Source: Lachnospiraceae bacterium XPB1003
Lineage (GTDB): Bacteria; Bacillota; Clostridia; Lachnospirales; Lachnospiraceae
Length of the DNA stretch: 64,000 bases
Assembly: GCA_900102065.1 (NCBI GenBank)
Contig: FMVK01000001.1
Location: forward strand, 124,001 to 188,000
Reading direction: 5' to 3'
The position numbers were made by a program, and so were the translations under genes. Below the pieces are notes generated by a model. The model was not told the origin of the DNA. It did no database searches and saw only the letters and a list, made by a program, of their open reading frames with translations. Shown here one piece after another: positions 27,617 to 36,579 of the stretch. The stretch's first letter is position 1. Each line of letters opens with the position of its first letter.

Positions 27617-28966
27617 TTACAGAACAGTACTTGTTATAAGTGCTGCCAGTTCTTCCGCATCCTTTTCGATCATCTTCTGATCCTTGCCTTCGATCATGAC
27701 TCGAACAAGAGGCTCCGTTCCGGACGGCCTTATGAGAACTCTTCCTTCTCCGGCGAATTTTGTATTGAGCTTTTCTATCGCCTGAGCTATCTCCGGGTAT
27801 TCCATATACTTGTCTTTCCTGTGGTTGGGAACCTTGGCATTCACAAGAGCCTGAGGCAGTACCTGCATTACGGACGCAAGATCCGAGAGCTTCCTGCCGG
27901 TATTCTTCATTACCTCCAGCAGGTGGAGAGCGGAAAGAAGTCCGTCGCCGGTGGTATTCTCATCAAGGAAAATAATGTGACCGGACTGTTCTCCGCCGAG
28001 ATTTGCGCCAATCTCTTTCATTCTCTCCAGGACGTAACGGTCTCCGACCTTGGTCTGTTCAAGATCGATGCCGTTCTCCTTAGCCATAAGAGTAAATCCG
28101 AGGTTACTCATTACGGTCACTACTATCTTATCCTTTGAGAGCTTTCCTTTATCTTTCATGTAATTTCCGACGATAGCCATGATCTGATCACCGTCTATCA
28201 TCTTGCCGTTTTCATCTACCGCAAGACATCTGTCTGCATCACCGTCAAAGGCGATACCTATATCTGCTTTCTCGTAAACAACTCTGCCCTGCAGCTCCTG
28301 CATGTGTGTGGAACCGCAGTTAGCATTGATATTGGTTCCGTCGGGATGGTTGTGAATAGGAATGACCTCTGCTCCCAGTCTCCTCAGTGCTTCGATCGAA
28401 GTATAGTGTGAAGCACCTTCCGCGCAGTCTACCACCATCTTGATGCCTGAGAGATCTATATTTACGGCATTAACGGAGTGATTGATATATTCTTCTTTTG
28501 CTTCCATCCTGTAGGAGATCCTGCCCACCTGAGGACCGGTGACAAACTCCACACCTGTCATATTATTTCTTATAAGAGCTTCTATCTCGTCTTCCATTGC
28601 GTCGGGAAGCTTGTATCCGTCTGCATCAAAGAATTTGATGCCGTTGAATTCAACAGGGTTGTGGGATGCAGAGATAACAACGCCCGCATCTACTCTGTAT
28701 CTTCTTGTAAGATATGCAACAGCAGGTGTGGGAACCACGCCCACATAAACAGCATTGGCACCTACGGAACAAACGCCTGCCATAAGCGCATTCGCAAGCA
28801 TGTCTCCCGATATCCTGGTATCACATCCGACCATGATGGTGGGCTTGTGATCCTTTGCCTTTGTAAGTACCGTTGCACCCGCCTGTCCGAGTTGCATCGC
28901 GAGAAGCGGTGTCAGTTCGTCGTTCGCAACGCCTCTTACTCCGTCTGTTCCAAATAACCTTGCCAT
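27617..28966 (-). CDS. glmM: Phosphoglucosamine mutase
   Basis: 449 aa, standard length. Interconverts glucosamine-6-P and glucosamine-1-P on the way to UDP-GlcNAc. Seen: LFGTDGVRGVAN at the N-terminus, the phosphoserine loop VISASHNPVEFNGIKFF, the metal loop FDGDADRCLAVDENG, and the sugar/phosphate-binding RPSGTEPLVRVMIEG. Ribosome site GGAGG. Third gene of the conserved cdaA-cdaR-glmM operon; in other Firmicutes GlmM binds and inhibits CdaA. Confidence 0.98.
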   Translation of the reverse strand: MARLFGTDGVRGVANDELTPLLAMQLGQAGATVLTKAKDHKPTIMVGCDTRISGDMLANALMAGVCSVGANAVYVGVVPTPAVAYLTRRYRVDAGVVISASHNPVEFNGIKFFDADGYKLPDAMEDEIEALIRNNMTGVEFVTGPQVGRISYRMEAKEEYINHSVNAVNIDLSGIKMVVDCAEGASHYTSIEALRRLGAEVIPIHNHPDGTNINANCGSTHMQELQGRVVYEKADIGIAFDGDADRCLAVDENGKMIDGDQIMAIVGNYMKDKGKLSKDKIVVTVMSNLGFTLMAKENGIDLEQTKVGDRYVLERMKEIGANLGGEQSGHIIFLDENTTGDGLLSALHLLEVMKNTGRKLSDLASVMQVLPQALVNAKVPNHRKDKYMEYPEIAQAIEKLNTKFAGEGRVLIRPSGTEPLVRVMIEGKDQKMIEKDAEELAALITSTVL

Positions 28967-28984
28967 TATTTCAGCCTCCTGATC

Positions 28985-30328
28985 TTACTCTGTATCTCCT
29001 GTGTCTGCCTTGGATATCTTTATGTCAGCATAATGTATCTGAGTCTCAGATATGCCTTCGGGCATCGTAAAAAGTATCTTCATCTTGTACACACCCTCTG
29101 CGGGAGATGTCTGTCCCGCCGCCGAAATATAATCCTGAATATCTATCACGCCTGTAAGAGAAGAGCCTTCAACTCCTTCATAGAAATGCTCTATTCCCTT
29201 TGTTTCGACTTTAAGCGTAACTTTCTTGTTATCCTGCTTGTCCTCATTGCCGTTGGATTCAAGCAGTATCTCAGCATCATATCCGTCAGGAACATTTATC
29301 ACCTGAAGGTTCTCCATGGGAACGTCAAATTCTTTTTTCACGATAGGCACGATATTAACCGTTACATTTACCTTGCCGTCGAATCCGTTCGCCTCATCGG
29401 TTACAAGTCTTACTCCGTTTGGAAGATACTGGTTCAGATCGATCTTCGCAACATAATTCTCGCTCTTGCCGTTGATATCCAACTCTTCGGGAGGAATAAC
29501 TATACTTCTCACGGAATCTATCATTGCCGATCTTCCGGCCACCTCAACAGCCTTCCTGTCTGCCTCGGGTTCACCGTCCACTGCATATCCTTCCTCCGGC
29601 TCACCGGAAAGAGAATAAACTATATTCACTGCCTTGGTGGCAAGTATTCCCACGGTAACATTTATGGATGAAATATTCGTCGTAAGATTATCATGCTCAA
29701 CTATCTTGCCGTCTGCAGTATAGAGATTGATATCCGCACTGGACGAGATATCCGAACTTCTGCCGGCTACGCTGACCGAACATTTTGCACTCGTAATGGT
29801 ATCAACAACCGACTCCGGGCCAGACACTCTTACGGTATTCTGATTGGTAGTCTGATCGCCGATTATATATCCTTCAGCCGGTTCTCCGGTAACCTCCACT
29901 TCAATGGGAAGGTGCTTCTCAACGCGGTTCTCTATATCAAGCTGTACCACATTGTGGTCTCCTGCAATGCTTTCAAGCTGATTGTAGTTCTTATTTGTCA
30001 TGAAGCTGATGGTGAGGGTATTAACATCCGTCATCTGAGTCATATCGGCGGTAGCCTTGATATTCTCCTTATTCAGACTGTCTATGACGGATCTTTTTCC
30101 CGATACGGTAACGTCCACCACGTTACTGTCGTTCAACACTTCATATACTTTGCCCTGATTGGTAAGGGCTTCGGAATTTATGATCTCGACCTGTATATCG
30201 CTGTAGGTATTGGTTATGACCGGATCGTCATAATTGACGACTACCAGCCATAAAGCGACCGCAACGAGCAGGGACAGGATCTTGAGTCCGATATTATTCG
30301 TCAGCTTCCGGATCAGATTGTTTATCAT
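28985..30328 (-). CDS. cdaR: YbbR-domain regulator of diadenylate cyclase
   Basis: 447 aa. A basic N-terminus, one membrane helix (about residues 15-31, LSLLVAVALWLVVV) and then an extracytoplasmic part built of four YbbR-type beta repeats, recognisable by recurring V-x-V-T/S-G-x-x-x-x-V-D motifs (VDVTVSGKRSVID, VRVSGPESVVDT, VEVAGRSAMID). CdaR regulates CdaA at the membrane. ATG has GGAGG five bases upstream and lies inside the cdaA coding sequence by 35 bases. Confidence 0.95.
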   Translation of the reverse strand: MINNLIRKLTNNIGLKILSLLVAVALWLVVVNYDDPVITNTYSDIQVEIINSEALTNQGKVYEVLNDSNVVDVTVSGKRSVIDSLNKENIKATADMTQMTDVNTLTISFMTNKNYNQLESIAGDHNVVQLDIENRVEKHLPIEVEVTGEPAEGYIIGDQTTNQNTVRVSGPESVVDTITSAKCSVSVAGRSSDISSSADINLYTADGKIVEHDNLTTNISSINVTVGILATKAVNIVYSLSGEPEEGYAVDGEPEADRKAVEVAGRSAMIDSVRSIVIPPEELDINGKSENYVAKIDLNQYLPNGVRLVTDEANGFDGKVNVTVNIVPIVKKEFDVPMENLQVINVPDGYDAEILLESNGNEDKQDNKKVTLKVETKGIEHFYEGVEGSSLTGVIDIQDYISAAGQTSPAEGVYKMKILFTMPEGISETQIHYADIKISKADTGDTE

Positions 30329-31202
30329 CCCGTCCTCCTTTCACGCGTCCTCTCCAGCCCTTTTTCACTTCATCTTTGGAGTGATCCTGTACGAGCTCAA
30401 GCTTCTCTCTCAGGCCTTCCTGACTGAGGCCGTTAAAAAGCTCACCTCCGACAGCAACACTGACCTTGCCGCTCTCCTCGGAGACGATAATGACAAGGGC
30501 ATCGGTAACCTCGGAAATACCCACACCGGCACGATGTCTGGTTCCGAGAGCCTTACTCAGATTAGGGTTATCGGAAAGAGGCAGATAACAGGTTGCGGAC
30601 ACAACTCTGTCGCCTCTGAATATCACTGCTCCGTCATGAAGAGGTGTATTGTGCTCGAAGATATTGATGAGCAGCTGACTGGATACCGTCGCATCGATAT
30701 TGATACCCGTCTTCTCATACTCCGCAAGAGTCTGCTCACGCTCCAGCACCATGAGGGCACCTGTTTTAACACGTCCCATTGCAAATGATGCCTTAACTAT
30801 CTCGTCAATGGTGTGATCCGAGTAACCCTCACCATATTTGCCACTATCAAGTGTGATCACATTGGAAAAGATATTCTTTGTACCAAGCTGTTCCAATGCA
30901 CGTCTGAGCTCCGGCTGCAGGATGACAACAAGTGCCGTTGCCGCAACATACAAACTCTTTTCCGCAATAAAAAGGATGGTAGTCATGTTGAACATGGCTG
31001 CCAAAAGGAAAAATGCAAGTATTACCAGGAGTCCTTTCAAAAGAGACCATGCCTTGGTTCTTCTCATCCAAGCCATGATATAATAGACTACCGACGCGAT
31101 CAGCAACATTTCCACAACATCAGAGATGCGGATCTGCGGTATGTGAAAACTTGTAATATATTTTTGTATAAAAGAGATCAGCTGTGAAAGCATCTCATTC
31201 AT
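30294..31202 (-). CDS. cdaA: Membrane diadenylate cyclase (c-di-AMP synthase)
   Basis: 302 aa. Three N-terminal helices (about residues 30-95), then the DAC domain with the catalytic DGA in NTPLHDGAVIFRG and the RHR motif in GTRHRAGVG, plus SEETG-like SEESGKVSVA. These produce c-di-AMP from two ATP. The basic/acidic tail past residue 265 (KDEVKKGWRGRVKGGRDD) is slightly longer than usual and is the part that overlaps cdaR. Operon partners are cdaR and glmM. Confidence 0.97.
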   Translation of the reverse strand: MNEMLSQLISFIQKYITSFHIPQIRISDVVEMLLIASVVYYIMAWMRRTKAWSLLKGLLVILAFFLLAAMFNMTTILFIAEKSLYVAATALVVILQPELRRALEQLGTKNIFSNVITLDSGKYGEGYSDHTIDEIVKASFAMGRVKTGALMVLEREQTLAEYEKTGINIDATVSSQLLINIFEHNTPLHDGAVIFRGDRVVSATCYLPLSDNPNLSKALGTRHRAGVGISEVTDALVIIVSEESGKVSVAVGGELFNGLSQEGLREKLELVQDHSKDEVKKGWRGRVKGGRDDKQSDPEADE

Positions 31203-31205
31203 GGT

Positions 31206-32321
31206 TTAACTGTTCCTTCTTCGCTCACGGCTCTCCTTTGCCCTGGAGGCCACTTCGCGCTCTATCCGTGAGACCGATGTCTCTTTTCCGGTTACAGAAC
31301 GATGCATATGATATTCCGGTGCATCTTTTTTCTCTGTTCTTAAAGAAGAACGTTTTACCCTTGTTTCTTTTTCAGTACTCTCAGGCACATTGCCCTTTAT
31401 CTTCTTCACCTTGGGTGCGCTGACCTGAACCGAATTCTTAGGGACTGCCTTAACGTAGTAATAATACTCCTCGTCTTCGAACTGCACCCTCTCCGTCCTG
31501 CTGTAATCCACATTGAATACGAAGAATTTGATCACTACGGCTACAAGTACAGCAAAAACAGTTCCGAATATGATCCCGGCCACGGAAAGATAAAGCTTGA
31601 ACTTAAGATCTCCTGCAAGGAGAATGAGTATATCGATCAAAGCTCCGGTTGCGATGGCGATGTTCCATGAGTTATCAACCTTAAGTCTTCTGATCAGATA
31701 GACCGCAAGTATCGTAACGGCAAATGCTGCCACAAAAACTACCATTTCCTTGTTACCGAGCAGAGCATCTATAAGATATCTGAATTTCTCCACCAATGTC
31801 TCTGTATCGGGATTTGAAGCCATGAGACTTGCACTGTTTCTTATATTCTTAAGAACAAAAAAAGCAATAACACCGCATCCCGATGAAGCCATAGATGTAG
31901 GTGTTCCGAGCAAACCGGCCGCGATGGGAATGACATAAGGTATCTTCAGCACAAAGCAGATAGGTGTCATTACTAACAGCACCGTATCTCCGGGTGAAAA
32001 TCTGAAATAAAGCAGGAACATCAGAAAGAATACAGATGCAGCCACGATAACGCTCTCAAGAGAAAGTGCATAAAGATGAAGGAGCACTACTCCCACCGAC
32101 AAAAGAGCAATAAAGTTAAGCGGTAAAAATGAGCAGAACAGCGCCAACACCATGGTGACAGGCGCACTCTTTAACATCGCGGAATAGCCCAGAGATTTAT
32201 TTATCACTATAAGGGCTATGAGTGCCAGGAGAAATTTCATCACGGGCACAACGAAATTATCATACTTAAAATAGAACTGTCTGATACGTTCTCTTATCTG
32301 AAGCAAAACAACCATGTTCAA
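31206..32321 (-). CDS. Polytopic membrane protein of unknown function, upstream of cdaA
   Basis: 371 aa. About eight hydrophobic helices (residues 20-270), then a roughly 100-residue highly charged cytoplasmic tail rich in Lys/Arg/Glu (EKETRVKRSSLRTEKKD, SRIEREVASRAKESRERRRNS). No family recognised. The frame's first codon is TTG at 32321 with GAGG five bases upstream; an ATG two codons later (32315) is the alternative. It ends four bases before the cdaA start, so it probably belongs to the c-di-AMP operon, and the basic tail could contact nucleic acid or membrane partners (inference). Confidence 0.8.
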   Translation of the reverse strand: MNMVVLLQIRERIRQFYFKYDNFVVPVMKFLLALIALIVINKSLGYSAMLKSAPVTMVLALFCSFLPLNFIALLSVGVVLLHLYALSLESVIVAASVFFLMFLLYFRFSPGDTVLLVMTPICFVLKIPYVIPIAAGLLGTPTSMASSGCGVIAFFVLKNIRNSASLMASNPDTETLVEKFRYLIDALLGNKEMVVFVAAFAVTILAVYLIRRLKVDNSWNIAIATGALIDILILLAGDLKFKLYLSVAGIIFGTVFAVLVAVVIKFFVFNVDYSRTERVQFEDEEYYYYVKAVPKNSVQVSAPKVKKIKGNVPESTEKETRVKRSSLRTEKKDAPEYHMHRSVTGKETSVSRIEREVASRAKESRERRRNS

Positions 32322-32337
32322 AAAGACCTCTTCCTAC

Positions 32338-32745
32338 TTAAATATCATCCGTCCGGCTCTCTTTTCGATACATGGAATTAAGCCTGCGCAGATTATTATA
32401 ATATATCCTGAGATTCTTCCTCGCCTTGCGATGGCGCACCGCATATACTATTGCGGTTATAACGGAATATACAACAATAAGGATGAGATAACGTTTAAGA
32501 AGCACCTTCCCGAACTGCATCAGATCCATGTTGTAGATATCCGTCATGAATTTCTCAAAATCGTAAACAACGTAAAGAGCTACCACCACAAAGTAGGCCA
32601 CCGTCCCGTATATAATGGACTTGATGACCTCTTTGGATATGTAGTCTCCGTGAAAAAATGTTCCGATGGCCATATTCTTCTTGCCTTCATTGCTCTCGTA
32701 GGCGGCCATCTTTGTCATGAGTTTTATTCTTGATTCGTTAAGCAT
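32338..32745 (-). CDS. Small two-helix membrane protein of unknown function
   Basis: 135 aa. Soluble N-terminus (MLNESRIKLMTKMAAYE), two membrane helices (about 45-62 and 85-104), and a basic tail (RHRKARKNLRIYYNNLRRL). Not recognised. Ribosome site weak. Placed between the flagellar-type yvyF gene and the membrane protein upstream of cdaA, with gaps of 8 and 16 bases, so co-transcription is likely. Confidence 0.75.
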   Translation of the reverse strand: MLNESRIKLMTKMAAYESNEGKKNMAIGTFFHGDYISKEVIKSIIYGTVAYFVVVALYVVYDFEKFMTDIYNMDLMQFGKVLLKRYLILIVVYSVITAIVYAVRHRKARKNLRIYYNNLRRLNSMYRKESRTDDI

Positions 32746-32753
32746 TATTATTA

Positions 32754-33161
32754 CTAGCCGTTAAATGTATGCATCTTATGACTTGCAGAGCCTCTCGGCT
32801 CATGCTTGACCGGTGCTTCGGGGCGACGTCCCGCTGCGGTTAAGTTATTCATGGTATCCTTCTTGCACTTATCACAATACCTTCCGGTCTTTATCTGTGC
32901 TCCGCACTTCTCGCAGCTTATCTTCACCGGAGAATCATCCGCAAAGATAAGTCTCTCTTCGCGGATCCACTGCTGAACCTGTTTGGATTCAACATTGCAC
33001 TGTTCGCATATCTCCGCTACGGATGCGGTCCTGTTATCTCTTACAAAGTCCTTTACTTCCTGGAACTTCTTTTCTATAGCTTCCTTACATCCCTGGCATA
33101 TCTGCGGTCCATCCATATAGTTAAACATTTTTCCGCATTTTCTGCAGTTTTTGATCTCCAT
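32754..33161 (-). CDS. yvyF: YvyF-type flagellar operon protein
   Basis: 135 aa. Two zinc-ribbon-like Cys clusters: CRKCGKMFNYMDGPQICQGC at residues 6-25, and CEKCGAQIKTGRYCDKC further on. Between them lies an HTH-like AEICEQCNVESKQVQQWIREE. This is the arrangement of the TIGR03826/YvyF family that neighbours comF and flgM in Bacillus. Ribosome site GGGAGGG. Its position just after comF conserves that synteny. Molecular role is not established; flagellar gene control is the usual guess. Confidence 0.9.
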   Translation of the reverse strand: MEIKNCRKCGKMFNYMDGPQICQGCKEAIEKKFQEVKDFVRDNRTASVAEICEQCNVESKQVQQWIREERLIFADDSPVKISCEKCGAQIKTGRYCDKCKKDTMNNLTAAGRRPEAPVKHEPRGSASHKMHTFNG

Positions 33162-33190
33162 AAAGGTTCCCTCCCCGTTTTGAAGCTCGG

Positions 33191-33907
33191 CTAAAGTCCT
33201 TCGCCGACAGACAATGCTGCAAAATATACTTCGTTAACCCCGGCGTCCTTAAGCACCTTAGCCACTGCGTCGGAAGTACATCCTGTTGTATATATGTCAT
33301 CTACAACAAGTATTTTCCTTAATTTTAACTCAAATTGCCCGATAATGAAAGCGTTTTTAAGATTGGCAGCCCTCTCCGAGGGGCTTAACGTCTTCATCGG
33401 AAGCGTCTTTTTGGTACGTTTGACAAGATCTTTTATAACAGGGATCCCAAGTTCCCTGCCCAGAACTTTTGCAAGTTCTTCTGCCTGATTGTATCCTCTC
33501 ATCCTCTTCTTCGCCGCATACATCGGAACCGGAATGACGGCTTCGATCCCGATCTTTTTGAATTCGGCTCCAAAGTGTTCGGCCATATCCCTTCCGAAAA
33601 AGCCGGCATACTCTGTTCTCCCCGAATATTTAAACCTGTACATGGAATGTCTTACTGAAGGGTAATCATAGAGAGCAAATCCCCTTTCAAAAAAATGCTC
33701 CTTCTTACGACAGTCGGCGCAGTATTCGGCTTCATCATCCCCAAGCTGTTTTCCGCATTTGTAACACTTTGGGGATTTTATATATTTGATCTTTGGCAAA
33801 CATTCTAAACAGACAAGATCTTTCCTGTCGCGTTCGGACAGAACTCCGTCGCAGACAGGACAGCGTCTTGGAAATATCAGATCCGATATAAGATTTAAAG
33901 CTCGCAT
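33191..33907 (-). CDS. comF: ComF family phosphoribosyltransferase-like protein
   Basis: 238 aa. Zinc-finger start (CPVCDGVLSERDRKDLVC, CYKCGKQLGDDEAEYCADC), then a phosphoribosyltransferase domain whose PRPP loop reads KILVVDDIYTTGCT. The family acts in DNA uptake/transformation in Bacillus. ATG 33907 gives the family-typical MRALNLISDLIFP start. The frame extends to 34000 but inside recD2. It overlaps the recD2 end by 13 bases. Neighbours recD2 and yvyF fit a DNA-processing/flagellar operon. Confidence 0.93.
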   Translation of the reverse strand: MRALNLISDLIFPRRCPVCDGVLSERDRKDLVCLECLPKIKYIKSPKCYKCGKQLGDDEAEYCADCRKKEHFFERGFALYDYPSVRHSMYRFKYSGRTEYAGFFGRDMAEHFGAEFKKIGIEAVIPVPMYAAKKRMRGYNQAEELAKVLGRELGIPVIKDLVKRTKKTLPMKTLSPSERAANLKNAFIIGQFELKLRKILVVDDIYTTGCTSDAVAKVLKDAGVNEVYFAALSVGEGL

Positions 33908-36108
33908 ATTCTTTCTTTCAGAGAAGTATACCTGTGCTGCTCGGAGTCGGTATCTATCATATTCATAACGCAGGCGCCGCTTCCGACGATTATCACACAC
34001 TGCTTTGCTCGTGTGACTCCCGTATAAAGAAGATTCCTGTTCATAAGCATCGGCGGCCCTGATAACAACGGCATAATGATCACGGGATATTCGCTTCCCT
34101 GTGATTTATGGATAGTCACCGCATATGCAAGTTCCAGCTCTTCAAGCTTCTCAAAGGGGTAGTATACTGTCCTTCCGTCATCGAAAGAAACTTTCATAAG
34201 TCTGAGTGCCGTATTGATCTCCTCGGCTATACCCGTATCCCCGTTAAATACACCTTTTCCCTCTCTGATGCTTATGTTGTAATTCCCCCTCACTTCCCAT
34301 TCAAGATTGTAATCATTCTTGATCTGCATGACTCTGTCGCCCTCACGGAAGATAGTATTACCGCAGAGGGTTTCTATCTTGTCATCCGAAGGAGGATTCA
34401 AGAACTTCTGAAGGATCTCATTGAGATGCTCTACTCCGAGAGGGCCTTTTCTCATAGGCGTCAGGATCTGGATATCACTTGCCGTGATACCGTTCCTTCC
34501 GGGAAGAACCTTGGCGCAAAGCTGGACCAGATACTGCTGCACTGTGGCCGCATCTTCTTTTTCCAGCAGAAAAAAGTCGGGATATTTAACGGACAGATCG
34601 ATGTGTTTTCCGTTATTTATCATGTGGGCATATGAAATGATATGGCTTTCTCCGGCCTGTCTGTATATCCTGTTGAGTCTCACAGTCGCAAAAGCATTGC
34701 TGTCCATGATGTCTCTTAATACCTGTCCAGGTCCAACACTGGGAAGCTGATCTACATCTCCCACAAGTATGAGCTGGGTACCGGGTTCAAGAGCCTCCAG
34801 CAAAGCCCTCAGCAGATATATATCAAGCATGCTGGTCTCATCTATTATCACCGTCTCCACTTCCAGCGGATTATCTTCATTCCTGCCGTAGAAAAGTTTT
34901 CTGTCAGCACTTTCCACATCACCGCTGATCTCAAGCAGACGATGGATGGTCTGGGCTTCATATCCCGTAGTCTCCGTCATACGTTTTGCAGCTCTTCCGG
35001 TCGGAGCTGCAAGTGCAAACGAGATCTCCTGTTCATCAAGTCTTCTTATGATCTCATTGATGGTTGTGGTCTTACCGGTTCCCGGGCCTCCGGAGAGTAT
35101 GAATACACCATTTGAAAGGCACTCTTTAACAGCCTTCTCCTGAAGCTCGTCCAATACTATATCCTCATCACTTTTCGCAGGAGACGTGTGATCTTCATAT
35201 GGAGTAAAAGTATCTTTAAGCTCTTTAAGTCTGTGGGCGCAGAATCTTTCCATGGCATCAAAGCTTCCGAGATAAATATTCTTAACACCCTGCTCGTTTA
35301 ACCTGATGACTATCTGCCTGTCTATGGCAAGATTCTCTTCCTGCGATTCAAATAATTCTCTTATGCTTTCACCCGAAAGAGACAAAAGCTTTAATGTATT
35401 CTCAAAAAGCAGCTCCTCAGGAATATAGCAGTGACCCATATAGGCCATCTGCTGGAGAACATATATTATCCCGGATCTGATCCTGTATTCGGAATCCGTC
35501 TCTATACCTGCTTTCACAGCTATCTCATCGGCGGTCCTGAATCCTACCGAAGGAACATCCTCCACCATCTTGTAAGGATTATTTTTGATTATGTTGTAAA
35601 GTCCGTCACCGTATCTGTCATAGAGCTTTGAGATCAGATTCTGTGACAGACCGTACTGCTGCATGAAGAGCATGGCGGATCTTTCGTTCCTCTTTTCCGC
35701 CATCTGATCGGTAATGCTTCTGGCCATCCTGGCACTTATGCCCTTGACCTCGGAAAGTCTCTCGGGTTCTTCCTCCATTATGCGAAGAGTATCGTCTCCG
35801 AACTTATCTACGATCCTTTGGGCAAGCTTTTCGCCTATGCCGTTTATGGCTCCCGATCCCAGATATCTGAGCACGGAGATCCTGTCTGAAGGCGCCACGC
35901 TGCGAAGCGACTCTATCTTAAACTGTCTTCCGTATACGCTGTGATCCACATATAAACCGTCTGCCTCTATGGTCTCACCCTCGGAAAAACCCATGGCAGA
36001 GCCGACACAGGTAAGCTTTTCGGAATCTGTGACAACACTCATAACCGTATATCCGTTTTGCGGATTACGGAAACTTATTCTTTCAATATAACCTTTTATT
36101 GTTTCCAT
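33895..36108 (-). CDS. recD2: RecD2 (YrrC-type) ATP-dependent 5'-3' DNA helicase
   Basis: 737 aa, complete. An N-terminal OB-like region (ISFRNPQNGYTVMSV), helix-hairpin-helix segments (GIGEKLAQRIVDKFG, LSEVKGISARMARS), then superfamily 1 helicase motifs: I GGPGTGKTTTINE, II VIIDETSMLD, III ILVGDVDQLPSVGPGQVL, IV NRIYRQ, V LAYAVTIHKSQGSEYP, VI LYTGVTRAK. This form acts without RecB/RecC in DNA repair. It starts just after a FlgJ-like gene (two bases) and overlaps comF. Confidence 0.97.
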   Translation of the reverse strand: METIKGYIERISFRNPQNGYTVMSVVTDSEKLTCVGSAMGFSEGETIEADGLYVDHSVYGRQFKIESLRSVAPSDRISVLRYLGSGAINGIGEKLAQRIVDKFGDDTLRIMEEEPERLSEVKGISARMARSITDQMAEKRNERSAMLFMQQYGLSQNLISKLYDRYGDGLYNIIKNNPYKMVEDVPSVGFRTADEIAVKAGIETDSEYRIRSGIIYVLQQMAYMGHCYIPEELLFENTLKLLSLSGESIRELFESQEENLAIDRQIVIRLNEQGVKNIYLGSFDAMERFCAHRLKELKDTFTPYEDHTSPAKSDEDIVLDELQEKAVKECLSNGVFILSGGPGTGKTTTINEIIRRLDEQEISFALAAPTGRAAKRMTETTGYEAQTIHRLLEISGDVESADRKLFYGRNEDNPLEVETVIIDETSMLDIYLLRALLEALEPGTQLILVGDVDQLPSVGPGQVLRDIMDSNAFATVRLNRIYRQAGESHIISYAHMINNGKHIDLSVKYPDFFLLEKEDAATVQQYLVQLCAKVLPGRNGITASDIQILTPMRKGPLGVEHLNEILQKFLNPPSDDKIETLCGNTIFREGDRVMQIKNDYNLEWEVRGNYNISIREGKGVFNGDTGIAEEINTALRLMKVSFDDGRTVYYPFEKLEELELAYAVTIHKSQGSEYPVIIMPLLSGPPMLMNRNLLYTGVTRAKQCVIIVGSGACVMNMIDTDSEQHRYTSLKERICEL

Positions 36109-36110
36109 GA

Positions 36111-36542
36111 TTAACTTTCGGAATCGTCAGATCCGTCTGATCTGTTTAAAGAATTGTTCGAAGAACCGGCAGCTGCAGCCATCTTGGCGCGGATCTCATC
36201 TCCGCTTATCCCCTGATTTCTCTGCATCTGCTCATACATCTGCATGGCAAGAGAGTTGCCTCCGAGGTTCTGCTCTGTGATCTGCTTTGCAACCTCGGTC
36301 ATTGCAGTATCTTTAAAATAACTTACTGTCTTATCGTCTTCCTTGGTATTGAACACTTCGGAAGCGGACTTCATGCTCTTTAAAACCTGTTCCCAGAGGT
36401 AGGATTCAAATTCCTTGCAGGCATCAAGCATCTCCTCATCTGTCTTTGCAGATGAAGAAGCCTTCGCTGTCTTATCAACATTTGATGCCGATGCCAGCGA
36501 AGAAGTATAGTCCATGAGATTTGTGATATCTCCCATTTCCAT
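36111..36542 (-). CDS. FlgJ-like rod-binding protein (no muramidase domain)
   Basis: 143 aa. DACKEFESYLWEQVLKSMK and EQNLGGNSLAMQMYEQM match the rod-binding domain of FlgJ (usual form: LAKQFEALFLxxMLKxMR ... GIGLADMLVxQL). There is no C-terminal peptidoglycan hydrolase, as in Firmicutes homologues. The flanks are low-complexity Ser/Ala/Asn/Asp. Ribosome site GGAGGG. It is the third gene after flhO-flhP and fits a flagellar rod assembly role. Confidence 0.85.
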   Translation of the reverse strand: MEMGDITNLMDYTSSLASASNVDKTAKASSSAKTDEEMLDACKEFESYLWEQVLKSMKSASEVFNTKEDDKTVSYFKDTAMTEVAKQITEQNLGGNSLAMQMYEQMQRNQGISGDEIRAKMAAAAGSSNNSLNRSDGSDDSES

Positions 36543-36579
36543 GATCCTGCCCTCCGCTCAGAAAAATTTGCGTTATCTG

